Of a DNA stretch of 64,000 bases, positions 38,297 through 50,187 are shown in pieces. This DNA is from Medakamo hakoo. Its lineage: Eukaryota; Chlorophyta; Trebouxiophyceae; Coccomyxaceae. The notes beneath the pieces were generated by a model. It saw only the letters and a program-made list of their open reading frames with translations, searched no databases and was not told the origin of the DNA. How positions within the stretch are numbered: position 1 is the first letter of the stretch; each line of letters starts with the position of its first letter. The DNA is taken from the NCBI GenBank assembly GCA_026636295.1, contig CP089460.1, positions 744,001-808,000 on the forward strand, in the 5' to 3' direction. The position numbers were made by a program, and so were the translations under genes.

Positions 38297-41103
38297 ATGC
38301 TGCCTGCCGCCCTGCTGCTGCGCGCCGCCGCGCGCCGGTCGGGCGGCGGCCTGTCGTCGAGCAGTGTGCGGACGTTGGCGTCGGCCGCTGCGCCGGACGT
38401 GGCCCCGGCGCCGGACACCATCACCTGCGTCGTCAACGGCCAGGAAGTCACCATTCCCAAGGGCGCCAACGTCATGGCGGCGTGCACGGCGGCCAACGTG
38501 GACATCCCGCGGTGCGTTTTTTTTGGGCGGAGAGTGCCGCCGCCGATTTCGCGCCCTCCGCTCTCGCTTGTCGCTCTCACCGCCCCCCCCCCTCCCTCTC
38601 CACCCACCAATCCAACAGCTTCTGCTACCACCAGCGCCTGTCCATCGCCGGCAACTGCCGCATGTGTTTGGTGGAGGTGAGTTGGGAATCTGTGGAGAGA
38701 GTGTGTTTTTCTGTTCGCGCCGCGCGCGCGCCCGACCCCTGCGCGGCAGCGAGGAGGGCGTGCGATGCGCCGATGGGGGTGGGCAAAGCGTTCGCCCACA
38801 CGGCCAAGTTTGGATCGGACTCGGTCCATGCGTCCACCCAGGGCGTGGCCTGACGTGTCAACGTGCCGCTTGGGCCGGCAGACGGCGCTGGAACGCTTTC
38901 TGCCGGCCGTGACGGCCCCGCCGCTTCCGACCGCTGCCGAGGCCGCCGCGCCCTCAACCTGCACACCCCCCTCCACCCTCAAAACAGGTCGAAAAATCGC
39001 CGAAACCCGTCGCCTCCTGTGCCATGCCCGCCGCGCCCGGCATGGTCATCAAGACGGACACGCCGCTCGTCAAAAAAGCGCGGGAGGGCGTCATGGAGTT
39101 TTTACTGGTGAGGGGCTCCGACGGGGAAGGGACAACACGGACGGAGCGCGCGACCACCCCTCTCTCTCGCCTCCGTCCCTGTCCACACCCGGCCGCTCAA
39201 CCCACCGCCACCCCTCCCCTCCCCTCCCCCCACCACCCAACAGATCAACCACCCGCTGGACTGCCCCATCTGCGACCAGGGCGGCGAGTGCGACCTGCAA
39301 GACCAGGCCATGGCTTTCGGGTCGGACAGGGGCCGGTTCACCGAAGGCAAGCGGTCCGTCCACGACAAAAACATCGGGCCCCTCGTCAAGACGGTCATGA
39401 CCCGGTGCATCCACTGCACGCGCTGCGTGCGCTTCGCATCGGAAGTGGCGGGCGTCCCCGAGCTGGGCATCACCGGCCGCGGCAACGCGTCCGAGGTGGG
39501 GACGTATGTGGAACGGGCGATGAGCTCGGAGCTGGCCGGCAATGTCATCGACCTGTGCCCGGTGGGCGCCCTGACGTCCAAGCCGTACGCCTTCACGGCC
39601 CGGCAGTGGGAGTTGAAGGGCACGGAGTCGATCGACGTCTCGGACGGGCTGGGCGCCAACGTGCGGATCGACGCGCGCGGGCCCGAGGTCATGCGGATTG
39701 TGCCCCTGCTCAACGACGCGGTCAACGAGGAGTGGCTGAGCGACAAGGGGCGCTTTGCCTACGACGGCCTGCGGTCGCAGCGCCTGGTCCAGCCGCTGGT
39801 GCGTGGGGCGGACGGCACGCTGCAGCCCGCGACATGGCAGGCGGCGCTGGCTGCCGCTGCCGCTGCACTGAAAGCGGCCGACCCGGCGTCGCTCCGCGCG
39901 GTCGCGGGCAAGCTCGCCGACGCGGAGGCCGCCGCCGCGCTCAAAGACCTGTTCTCCCGCCTGGGTGCCGGCGACACGCGGTACGAGCGCGCCGACGGCC
40001 TGGACGTGTCTTCCCGTGGGGCGTACACCTTTGCGGCGGGCCCGGCGGCCATCGATGCTGCCGACGCCATCCTGCTGGTCGGCACCAACCCGCGCACCGA
40101 GGCGGCCGTCCTCAACGCGCGCCTGCGCCGGGCGTGGTTGGCCGGCACGCCCATCGCCCTGGCCGGGCCGGCGGCCCTGGCCGCGCCTGGCAACCCGGCG
40201 ACGGGCGCGCCGCTGACGTACCCCGTGACGCACGTGGGCGACGGGCCCGATGCGCTGGCAGGCCTGTCGGGCGGCAGCAAAGGCGGCTCTGGCTTTGGTG
40301 CCGTCCTGGCAAAGGCGCAGCGCCCGCTCGTGCTCGTTGGGTCCGGCGTCGCGGCCCGCCCGGATGGCGCCGCCGTCCTCGCCGCCGCCCACGAGCTGGC
40401 GGCCTCCGTCGGCGCCGTCCCGTCGTCCCCGGGCGACTGGGACGGCTTTGGCGTGCTGCACACCGACGCGGGGCGGGTCGGCGCGGCGGACATCGGCTTC
40501 ACGCCGTCCGTGGCCGCGGCCGCCAACGAGGCCGGCGGCGCCCGCCCCAAGCTCGTCTACCTGTTGCACGCCGACGACTGGTCGCCCGGGACCGTCCCGG
40601 ACGGCGCGTTCGTGATTTACCAGGGGTCGCACGGCGACGCGGGCGCCGCGCGCGCCGACATTGTGCTGCCCGGCGCCGCCTTCACGGAAAAGGACGGGAC
40701 GTACGTCAACACGGCGGGGCGGGCGCAGGCCACGCGCGCGGCCGTGCCGCGCCCGGGCGACGCGCGCGAAGACTGGGCCATCGTGCGGGCGCTGTCCGAG
40801 GTGGCGGGCGTGCGCCTGCCGTATGACGACCGGGCCGGCGTGCGCGCGCGCCTCGCGCAGCTGGCGCCGCACCTGGCGAGCCCGGGCGCGCAGCCGGCGC
40901 CGGTGGCGGGGCTGGCCGGCTCCGCGCTCGCCGCGGCTGCGGCCCGCTCCTCGCCGGTCGACGCCCGGACCCCGCTGCCCGCGGGCGTGCCCAACTTTTA
41001 CCAGACGGACGTCATTTCGCGCGCGTCGGTCGTCATGGCCAAAGCGACGGCGGCCCGCCGGGCGTCGGCCGCGGAAGACGAGGGCGGCGCGCTGGCGGCG
41101 TAA
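38297..41103 (+). CDS. NDUFS1: Mitochondrial complex I 75 kDa subunit (NDUFS1/NuoG)
   Basis: Iron-sulphur subunit of the NADH-oxidising arm of complex I. Four exons: 38297-38511, 38619-38676, 38988-39107, 39244-41103; 750 residues. Residues 1-38 form a mitochondrial presequence (Arg/Ala/Ser-rich). The [2Fe-2S] N1b region spans the first two splices ([19 protein letters not shown]). The N5 ligands are H in INHPLDC and Cys in [15 protein letters not shown]4 ligands are in [10 protein letters not shown]...DLCPVGAL. The molybdopterin-oxidoreductase-like C-terminal half has lost cofactor binding in the family and serves a structural role. The 311-base intron 2 holds no gene. It is tail-to-tail with the lipase maturation factor gene. 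Confidence 0.93.
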
Positions 41104-41278
41104 AAGAAAAAATCTGTTTTTGTGTGGATTCTGCAAGTGGGGGGGGGGCGGGCGTCGGGGCGGTGGGATGGGGTTGGGAGAGAGAAAGAGGGTGGCAAGG
41201 AAAAGGAACAGGCAGGGCGGGTGTGTGTCAAGACAAAAAAGACGCGCACAATGTTCTCAACACGCCCTCCGCATGCCA

Positions 41279-43428
41279 TCACTCCCTCTTTTTGTGGGCG
41301 GGCGCGGCGGTGTGGCGGTGGACAAGCGCGGCGCGCGCGGCGGCCGCGGCCGCGGCCACTCCCAGGACGACGACCGTGACCCACCCGCCCGCCCGCGGCG
41401 CTGCCAGGGCGCCGCCCACGGCCCGCTGCGCCGCGTTCAGCGGCGCGTACTGGCCTTCCACCAGCGGCCCCCGCCCGGCGGACGCCAAACGCAGGGCTTG
41501 GTCGGCGTCGGCGGGCCGGGTGGGCGGCAGGAGCGTGAGCGGAGGCGACGTGGCGGTGGACAGGACGCGCACCGCGCACGGCCGGGCGCCGCCGCCCGCC
41601 GCGCCCGTCGCGGCGGCCCACACCGGGTCGTCATCGCCGCGTCCGTCCAGCCGGCCATTCACCAGGCGGTGCGCCAGGTGGTCGACCCACGGCGGCGGCG
41701 CCGCGCCTTCCCCGCCCGGCCCGCCAACGCTCACGGCCGGCGCGCGCGTGGCCAGGCCCGCCGCGAGGCGGGGCGGGTCGGCCCACCACCAGGCCGACCC
41801 GGCGGGCGCGGCCGGCGGCGGCGCGAGGCGGGCCCACCCGGCCGGCTCTGCGCCGTCGCCCTCGCCGCAGGCGGACGCGCCTTCGATGAGGACGCCGCCG
41901 CCGCCGCCGCCGCCGCTGCTTCTGCCTAAACCGCCACTGCTGCCCCCGCCCGCCGCGCGCCAGGGGCGGAGCGCGTAATGCGCCCGCCGGGCCGCCAGGC
42001 GCCAGCCGGCCCGCCCGCCCGCGCAGGCGGAACAGCCGCGCTCGCCCCCCGGCCGTGCCACAATTTCGGCCGAGCCGGCCGCCAGGATGAGCGCGGCCGC
42101 GCCGGCGACGAAGGTCGCCCAGGGCGCGGCGTGGCCCGCGGGCGCGGGAAGGGCGGGAGGTGGGCCACCACGCCCGGTCCGGGGCGGGGGCGGCGTGGGG
42201 GACAGGGCGCGAGACGATGACAGCGGCGCTGGGCCGCGCCCGCCGGCGCGCCCGCCGGCCGGGCCGCGCTGGCCTTCGCCCGCGCCCTCCCCTGCGCCGC
42301 CGGGCGGCCCCACCGCCCTCCACAAGTCGCGCGCCGCTAACGCTGCCAAGCTGGCGGCGGCGCAGGCGACAGCCCAGGGCGCGCACCGGGCGAGGGCGGA
42401 CTCCACCGCCGCGTCGTCCGTCGCGGCGGACCCGGGCACCAGCAGCTGGGCGGCGGCGGCGAGCGCGGGGAGGGTGTAGGCCGCCGCGGCCGCGGTGGCC
42501 GTCGCGGCCGCCAGGCCGCCCCCGCCGCCGTCGTCGCGGCGCCGCGCGCGCGCGCTCGTCGCGCCACCGCTGAAGACGAGCGGCACGCACAGGATGGCTT
42601 GGAGGGCGGACGGCCAGCCCGCGCGGGAGGCGAGTGCCCGGACGGCGAGGGCGAGGCCCGCGGCCGCGGCCGCGCCGGGGGACGGCACGAGCGCGAGCGG
42701 GGCGGCGACCACGCCCACGACGGCGGACAGGGCGGGCGCAAGGCCGCCTCCAGCAGCCCAGGCGGCGCGCGCGGGCGGCAGGGCTGCCCGCCCCTCCAAA
42801 AACGCGGCTTTGGCGAGCACCCACCGCACCAGAAAGGCCGGGCCGTCCAACGGGCGGGCGGCGTCCAATGGGAGCAGCGGCGCGGCGAGCGACGCCGCCC
42901 AGAGCGCCTCCGCCAGGAGGCCGTCGCCCGGCTGTTCCAGGTGGGGCGGCAGCAGGTTCAACAGGCTGACCCACAGCAGGGCGAGGGCGGCGAACGCCGG
43001 CGCGCAGGACGCCGCAGGCGGCCCGGCCGCGAGCAGGAGAGCCAGCGCCGCGCCGGCCAGGGCCAGGGCGTCCGCGGCGGCCGCGCCATCCAAGCCGACG
43101 GCTTCTAAGATCCAGGCGCAGGTGGGCAGGCCGGCGAAGGATTCGAGGGCGTCGGCAGCGCGCCGGCGCTCGAGGACGGCGTGCGCGGGGTCGAGGCCAG
43201 CCCGGCCAACGAGAGCTGGGTTGGGAGGGAGAGGGGGGTGAGAGGCATGCGCGCGGGCCAAAAAACGCGCGTTTTTTGGCCGCCCGCGCGCCCGGGCGTC
43301 CCTCCCCTGCCGCCACGCGCTCGTGCTTTTCCTGGGCCACACCTAGACGCACCTGGGGCTTGCACATACAGTCCGACGAACGCGAGCACCGACACGGCGG
43401 CCAGGGCCCTGAAAAATCGGGGCTCCAT
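41279..43428 (-). CDS. Lipase maturation factor (LMF) family membrane protein
   Basis: Multi-span ER membrane protein of about 670 residues. Exon 1 is 43428-43353, intron 43352-43216, exon 2 is 43215-41279. The N-terminus fits the LMF1/LMF2 pattern: first span (ALAAVSVLAFVGLYVQ), the short lumenal GRAGLDPAHAVLE, LPTCAWI, then helices with ALALLWVSLLNLL, and FLVRWVLAKAAFLEGRAAL. Near the C-terminus PPPWVDHLAHRLVNG resembles the PWF.RL..RLL.N block, followed by VRVLST. In animals LMF1 is needed for folding of secreted lipases. Many conserved aromatic residues of the family are replaced by Ala or Gly, and the central W/Q-rich motif is weak, so it is a divergent member. Family identification is by pattern and should be checked. 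Confidence 0.6.
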
Positions 43429-43642
43429 TCTTCTTCGTGCGCGCGAGTTCGCGCGTGTAGCATGGCACGCGCTCACGCGCCATCCCCCATCTCCCATCGT
43501 CCGTCCACCCTCCGCCCGCCCGCCGCCGGGCAAACAACACCACACACACACACACGTCAAGACGCTACCGTAAAAGAGTTGCACACACACGCAGGACACA
43601 CTCCACCCATGCACACACCGCCGCCTTCCCTCACCACACCAC

Positions 43643-44612
43643 TCACGCCCCACCACCCTGCGCCCGCGCTTTCCATGCCGCCTTCTCGGCGTCGCTCAGC
43701 GCAGCCCACCGCTCGCCCAGCTCTTTCGCGACGCGCGGCGCGGTCGCGCCCGGCCCCACCGCCGCGGACGCGGCCGCCCTCTCGGCCGCGCAGAATGCAA
43801 AGTAGCCCGACTTGGTGACGGCTTTCTTCTTCAGAGGGGTGGCGGTCGTGGCGGGCGCGGCGGCGGCCGCGCCAGCGCCGGCGCCGACCCCGCCGTCGCC
43901 GTCCCCTCCCTCGTCCTCGCCCTCCTCCGCGCCCAGCACCGTCACCGTCTGGACGGCGTCCCCCTCGTCCAGGCGCACCAGGCGCACACCCTTCGCGGAC
44001 CGGGAGTACGTCGCGACGGCGGCTTGCGGCGTGCGCAGCATGACGCCGTTGGCCGTGCCGACCAACAGGTCGGACAGGCCGGCCCCGCCCGCGGCGGACC
44101 CGACGGGGACGGGCAGCACGGCCGCGAGCTCGTCGCCGTCGGCCAGGCGGATGCCGCGCACGCCGGCGCCCGACCGTCGCATGATGCGCACGTCCGCGGC
44201 CCGGATCTTCTTGGCCAGGCCTTGCTTGGTGACGAGCAGGACGGCCGCGCCCGCGCCCGGGTCGGCCGCGGCCGCGGCCGCGTCCTCGGCCGCCGGCGGC
44301 AGGACGACCATCCCCACCAGCCGCGCGCCCGGCCCCAGGCGCATGGCAGCCACGCCCGTCGACGCGCGGGACGACGGCCGCAGCGTGTCCGCCGAAAAGA
44401 CGAGGACCTGGCCGTCGGACGAGGCGAGCAGGACGCGCGAGCCGGGGGCCGGGCAGCGGGCGACCCAGACCAGCTCGTCCCCCGTGCCCGGCCGCAGCTT
44501 GATGGCGAACGTGCCGGACGACCGCACGCGCGCGAACTGGGACAGGGCCGTGCGCTTGACGAGGCCGTTGCGGGTGAGCAGGAGGAGGTCGGGGCCGGCG
44601 CCGGACGCGGAC

Positions 44613-44644
<32 letters not shown>

Positions 44645-46975
44645 AGCCGCGGCGGCCGCTTCTTCGTCGTCGTCGCCCGCGGCGGCGTCGACGCCCGCCC
44701 CGCCGCCCTCTCCATCCTCCTCCTCGTCCTCGTCCTCCGTCACGGTCGCCAGGGCGCCGCCGGCCTTCTTGACGGCCGGCGCGCCGAAATCACGCACAGC
44801 CAACAGGGCCGCCACGTCGCCGCCCCGCGGCACGGAAATCAGCTTGGTGATGGCGGTGCCGGCGGACGTGCGCGACGCTTCCGGCACCTCGTGCGCTTTC
44901 AGCGAAAACACGCGGCCGTCGCGCGTGAAGAACAGCAGCGAGTCGTGGTTGCGCGCGGCCAGGACGTCGCCGACGCCGTCTTCCGTGCCGCGCAACCCCG
45001 CCCCGGCTTTGCCGCGCCCGCCGCGGGCCTGGGCCGCAAACGTGTCGGAGGCCATGCGTTTGACGAAGCCGCGCGTCGAATACACGATGACCGACTCGCC
45101 GTCCGGGACGAGCTCGGCGTCCGTCACCGTCCCCGCCGCGCCCGCGCGGACGAGCGACCGACGCGGGGAACCGTGGCGGGCCGCGACTTCTTCGGCTTCG
45201 GACACGACGAGCGACCGGACGCGGGACGGGGAGGACAGGAGGTCCCTCAGGTCGGCCGTGCGGGCGGCCAGGTCGGCCGCCTCGGCCTGCAACCGCCCGG
45301 CTTCCAGGCTCGTCAAGCGGCGCAGGGCCATGGCCAGCACGGCGTCGGCCTGTTCGGACGACAGGCCGTGCCGCGCCTGCAGGGCGGCGGACGCGGAAGG
45401 GCCGTCCTCGGCCGCCCGGATCGTCTTGACGACGGCGTCCAAGTCCGCCTGGGCCAGCAGCAGCCCCGCGACGACGTGCGCGCGCGCTTCGGCCTTGGCC
45501 AGCTCGTGCCGGGCCCGGCGCTCGATGACGCCGACGCGGAAGGCGATGAAGTGGGACAGGCAGTCTTTCAGGGGCAGGGTGCGCGGCGTGCCGTTGACCA
45601 GGGCCACCAGGTTGACGGAGAAGCGGGCCTGGAGCGAGGTGTGGCGGAACAGCGCGTTGAGCACGACGCGCGGGGTGGCGCCGCGGCGCACCTCGACGAC
45701 GACGCGCATGCCGGCCCGGTCCGACTCGTCCCGGACGTCCGACACGCCGGTCAGCGTGCCCGCGTCCACCAGCTCCGCGACGCGCGCCACGAAGGCGGCC
45801 TTGTTCGTCTGGTAGGGCAGTTCGGTAATAACGATGCGCGCGCGGCCCGCGCCGCCCACCCCGGACGCGCCCGCGCCGGCGTCGTCCAGGTCGTCGAGGG
45901 AGGCCGTGGTGGTGGTCGGCGCCGCCGACGGCCCGGCTTTGCCGCCGCGCCGCTTGCCGCCTTTCCTGCTGCCCGACCCGCCGTCTGCATCCAGCTCGAT
46001 GGCGACCTTGCCGCGCACCGTGACGGGCCCCCGCCCCGTCTCGTACGCTTCCCGGACGCCCTCGACGTCCAGGATTTCGCCGCCCGTGGGGAAGTCGGGC
46101 GCGGGCAGGTGGCGCATCAGCTCGGCCGTCGTCGCGTCCGGGTTCTCGACCAGGGCCTTGAGCGCGGCGACGACCTCGCCCACGTTGTGCGGCGGGATGC
46201 GCGTCGCGATGGACACCGCGATGCCCGCGGCGCCGTTGATGAGCAGGAGCGGCACGCGCGCCGGCAGCACGGTCGGCTCGTCGCCCGACCCGTCGAAGGT
46301 GGGCGACATGTCCACCGTGTCGGCGCCGAGGTCGCGGAGCAGGGCGTCGGCCGCGACGGCCTGCAGGCGGCATTCCGTGTACCGCATCGCGGCCGGCGGG
46401 TCGGCGTCCAGGGACCCGAAGTTGCCGTGGCCCGCGATCAGGGGCGCGCGCATGCTGAAATCCTGGGCCAGGCGGACGAGGGCGTCGTAGACGGCCGTGT
46501 CGCCGTGCGGGTGGTACTTGCCCAGCACCTCGCCGACGACGCGCGCGCACTTGCGGTAGGGCGTGCTCGGCGCCAGGCCCAGCCCGTGCATGGCGAACAG
46601 GATGCGGCGGTGGACGGGCTTCAGGCCGTCGCGGACGTCGGGCAGGGCGCGGCCGACGATGACGGACATGGCGTACGCCAGGTAGGATTTCTCGGCTTCG
46701 ACGCGGAGTTCGGTGTCGACGACGCGGCCGGCCGGCGCGAGGCTGCTGGAGGGCGGGCGGCCATCGCCGTCGCCGCCGCCGCCGCCGGTCGGCGCGCTGC
46801 CGCCGTCCGCCGCGGCCGCGGCCAGACCCCGCGAATTGTTCCGCAGGAGCGGCCGACTCAACGACGGCACCAGCGCCGGGGCGCGCGGCCCGGGCCGGGC
46901 CCACGCCCGGGCGACGCGGGCGGCCAGAGCGCCCGCTGGTTGCATTCGTTTCGCGGGCGGCGTCGCTGCGGCCAT
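43643..46975 (-). CDS. GYRA: Organellar DNA gyrase subunit A with C-terminal HMG box
   Basis: Type IIA topoisomerase subunit in one uninterrupted exon, 1110 residues. A transit-like N-terminus of about 80 residues precedes the bacterial-type core: [61 protein letters not shown], and the active-site Tyr in AMRYTECRL. The C-terminal beta-pinwheel repeats follow, interrupted by a poly-Ala insert near residue 790. After an acidic linker, residues 1046-1110 ([38 protein letters not shown]) form an HMG box, a eukaryotic DNA-bending domain not found in gyrases of bacteria or land plants as far as I know. There is no Met in the HMG part and no splice site is needed. Most likely targeted to the chloroplast and/or mitochondrion. 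Confidence 0.9.
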
Positions 46976-47168
46976 TCAGACGCGGCGCGGGGGGCGGGGT
47001 GTGTGTGCGCGCCTGTCACACGCTGCGCGTGGATGGCCCCGCGCTTGAGTGCTGTAGGTGTGGAAGGGCACCCGGGCGCGCGATGGCGCGGCAAGGTATT
47101 GGGCGGCGCGGGAAATGGTTGTGAAGGGGGGGGGGCGCCTCTCGTCGGCGGCGCGTTTGTTTTGTCTT

Positions 47169-48714
47169 TCACTCGCCCACGCGCTCCCTCCACCCCTCCC
47201 CCCGCGGCGGCGTCCGCCGGGCCCACCATTTAACAGCCGCACTCCCCCCTCCCTCTCCGACCGTCACGGTCGCCGACGCCGTGGCTGACCGATCCGCCGT
47301 CTGGATGGCGGGCCCGCGAGGCGGCGAGTGTGGAGGCGGCGGCGCCGCCGCCGCCTCGTTTTCCGAACCGCCGGCCGCACCCCTCCCGCGCCCGCCGCCC
47401 GCCCCCTTCCCGCCCTTGCCCGACCGCCCACGGCCAAACACGGAACCCAAAGCGCGCAGCGGTCCGCCCTTTTTCTTTTTAGGCGAGAGGAAAAGGGCTT
47501 CGCCGTCGACGCCCAGCGGCGTCGCCACAGAGGCAGACGGCGTCGGCAGGGGGACGGGCAACGGGCCGGCGCGCGGCGGCAGTCCCAACCCCGCCCGCAC
47601 GGCCGTCGTCGCGTGGGCTTGCACCGCGTGCATCTGCTGCCGGGCCGGGAGGAGGAGGGCGGAGGCGGAGGCCTGTCCGACCGACCAGCGGGTGGCGGCG
47701 CCGCCGCCGCCCGCCCGGCCACCGCCGCTGGCCCCCGGGCTGGCAGGCAGGTCCAGGACGCACAAGCTCGCGTCCAGGCCGTCATGAGCGGCGGACGGCG
47801 CGTCTCCGCCCCCGCCGCAACGGCCCGCCCGCCCACCTCCGCGCGTTGCTGTGGGAGACGGCCCGCCCGGCGGCGGTCCGGCAGCCGGTCCGATGAAGGA
47901 TGTGGACGCCGTGAGGTGGCCAGCCCCGTCGCCCGGCGGCGGCGGCGGCGGCGGCGGCAGCCGTGCTGCCTCCTCTTCCGCCCCCCTGCTCGTTTCCAGG
48001 GCCGCCAGCCGCTCGGCCAGCACGCCCGCACGCGCTTCGGCCGCCGCGCGCCCGGCCTCCGCGACCGCCGCTTTTTTGGCCATGGCCACCGCCGCTTCCG
48101 CCGCTTCGCGCGCCGTGGACGCGTGGTCGGTCAGGGCGCGGCGCGCAGCGGCGGCGGCGGCGCGCTCGCGGGAGGCTTCCGCGCGGGCGGCGTCGGCCGC
48201 GGCCGCGGCTTTCCGCACCTCGGCCGCGGCTGCTTCCGCCGCGGCCGCGGCACCTGCCCGGGCCCGGGCTTCCGCGCCCAGGGGCGCGTGCGCGTCATCC
48301 CCACCGGCCGACCCCGCGGCCGCTAGTGCGCTTCGCAGCCTTGCCGCTTCCGCGGCCGCCGCCGCCGCGTCGGCTTTGGCCGCCACCGCTTCCGCCTGCG
48401 CTTCCGCCAGCCAGCCCTGTAGGTCGACGAGCTCTTTTTCCAGTTGGGCTTGGTGGGAGGCGAGCGCGGCGGACTCGGCTTGGACGGCTTTGCACCAGCG
48501 GGCCTGGTGCGAGGGAGGGAGGCGTGTGCGCGTGTCGTGTGTGTCGTCAGGGCGGCAAGAGAGAGAGGGAGGGAGGGAGAGAGGCGGCAGGTTGAACGCG
48601 CGGGGAAGGGAAATGGGTTTTTGGACGGGAACAACGCACCGCGGCTGCCGCCTCGGCCCGCGCTTCCGCCAGGGCGCGCGCGGCGCTGTCCGCACTGAGC
48701 GGACGGTCGTCCAT
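47169..48714 (-). CDS. Coiled-coil protein, unrecognised
   Basis: Two exons, 48714-48640 (25 codons) and 48503-47169; 469 residues. Residues 1-220 are nearly all predicted coiled coil (for example HQAQLEKELVDLQGWLAEAQ, and long Ala/Glu/Arg heptads). The rest is low-complexity Gly/Pro/Ala with a short basic motif FLSPKKKKGGPLRALGSVFG that could be a nuclear signal or membrane-binding patch. The last residues are WRERVGE. No family assigned; the Ala-driven composition makes similarity by eye unreliable. It is tandem with the gyrase gene and head-to-head with the proteasome gene (230-base gap). Confidence 0.6.
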
Positions 48715-48944
48715 GGGAGATTGAGGGTATGTGTGTGTGCGCGGTATGTGTGTGGGCGCGGGCGGTTTTTTGTTGTGTTCGCCTGTTTGGCGCGCCCCTC
48801 TCGAAAAAAAAAACTCGCGTCTTGCAGGCGGAGCCGACCGACCTCACTGTCTCCATTTTTATTGCGCCTTTGTGCGGAGACCGCGCAGACGGGCTGGAGG
48901 CCGACACACGCTCTCTCCTGCGCCCAGAGAACCCACCACCCATC

Positions 48945-50019
48945 ATGGAAAACCACCTCATTCGCCACGGCGAGGCCATGGAAGCCGAGTTGAAAGCCGC
49001 GGGCGAAGTCTCACTCGGGGTGCGTTGGCGCGGGGGGGGGGGGGGGGAGGTGTCCGCCGTGCTGCTGTCTCCCCCACGGCGGCGCGGTCGTGGGGTGCTC
49101 TCCCCCGCCTCCACCGCCTGAGCGTGCAGAAGACTCTCTGTCACCCGGCCGACGTGACGCAGCCGTCCAAAACCCCTTTCCTCCCTCCCACCTGCCGCCC
49201 TCATCCCATGTGCATTGAACAAATAAAATTCACTCCACAGACGACCATCATGGCTGTCACCTACGACGGCGGCGTCGTCCTGGGCGCCGACTCCCGGACG
49301 TCGACGGGCACGTATGTCGCCAACCGGGCGACGGACAAGCTGACCCGGCTGACGGACCAGGTGTGTTTTTTTGGGTGGGGAGGCGAAAAAGAAACGCGCG
49401 GCCTGGTCGATCGCTCTCGCTTGACCTCCCTCCCTCCCCGCTTGACCTCCCTCCCTCCCCGCTCCACATCCCCCAAAACCCCGGCGCCCCACAGATTTAC
49501 GTCTGCCGGTCCGGCTCCGCGGCCGACACCCAGAACATTTCCGCGTACGCCACCTGGTACCTGCAACAGCACGCCATCGAGCTGGGCGCCGAACCGACGG
49601 TGAAGGCGGCGGCGCGCCTGCTGTCCCGCCTGACGTACGAGAACAAGGCGCACCTCCAGGCGGGGCTGATCGTCGCGGGCTGGGACGCCGTCGAGGGCGG
49701 CGTCGTGTACGGCGTCCCCCTGGGCGGCACCGTCGTCCGCCTGCCCTTTGCGATCGGCGGGTCCGGCTCCGCGTACATTTCCGGCCTGTGCGACAAGCTG
49801 TGGCGGCCGGGCATGTCCAAAGACGCGGCCGTCGCGTTTGTGCGCCGGGCCGTCGCGCACGCCGTGGAGCGGGACGGGTCGTCTGGCGGGTGCATCCGCA
49901 CCGTGGCCATCGACGCAAAAGGCGCGGACCGCCAGTTTGTGGGCGGGGACGCGGTGCCGGGCCTGAGCGCGGTCGTGGGGAGTGTGGGCGCGCTGGCCGT
50001 GGGTGCAGGCGGGCAGTGA
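48945..50019 (+). CDS. PBA1: 20S proteasome subunit beta1 (PBA1/PSMB6)
   Basis: Catalytic subunit with caspase-like activity. Exons 48945-49019, 49241-49360, 49495-50019; 239 residues. The propeptide ends with Gly at the last base of exon 1, and exon 2 opens with [20 protein letters not shown], so the nucleophile Thr1 is the first codon of exon 2. Asp17 (ADSRTSTG) and Lys33 (ATDKLTRL) are in place. [23 protein letters not shown] and [10 protein letters not shown] agree with eukaryotic beta1, not with HslV. The intron before Thr1 ends in an unusually AT-rich 30-base stretch (AACAAATAAAATTCACTCC), probably the branch-point region. It converges on the F-box gene. Confidence 0.95.
49420..49461. 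repeat. Perfect 21-bp tandem duplication in PBA1 intron 2
   Basis: Two exact copies of a CTTGACCTCCCTCCC-containing unit (49420-49440 and 49441-49461) lie in the pyrimidine-rich half of the intron. Confidence 0.9.
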
Positions 50020-50187
50020 AGGCGTGAGAGAGGCGGGCGGGGCGGGGGCCGGCTTTTTTCATTTCCCTGTAGAGCGTTTTTTTTTTGCTTTGTACTCTTG
50101 CTTCCATGGTAGAGCGGGAGAGCGGGCCTCGTGGGCGACCGCGCCCTTTGTCTTTGTCTACAGAGCGTCCTGCGTGTTGTGTGCCGC

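Noticed and set aside
38677-38987. A separate small gene within the NDUFS1 second intron
   Set aside because: Only short low-complexity frames occur and the flanking exons join perfectly into the Fe-S domain.
48945-50019. HslV partner for the HslU gene
   Set aside because: The Thr-protease motifs and the full-length match are those of eukaryotic proteasome beta1, not HslV.
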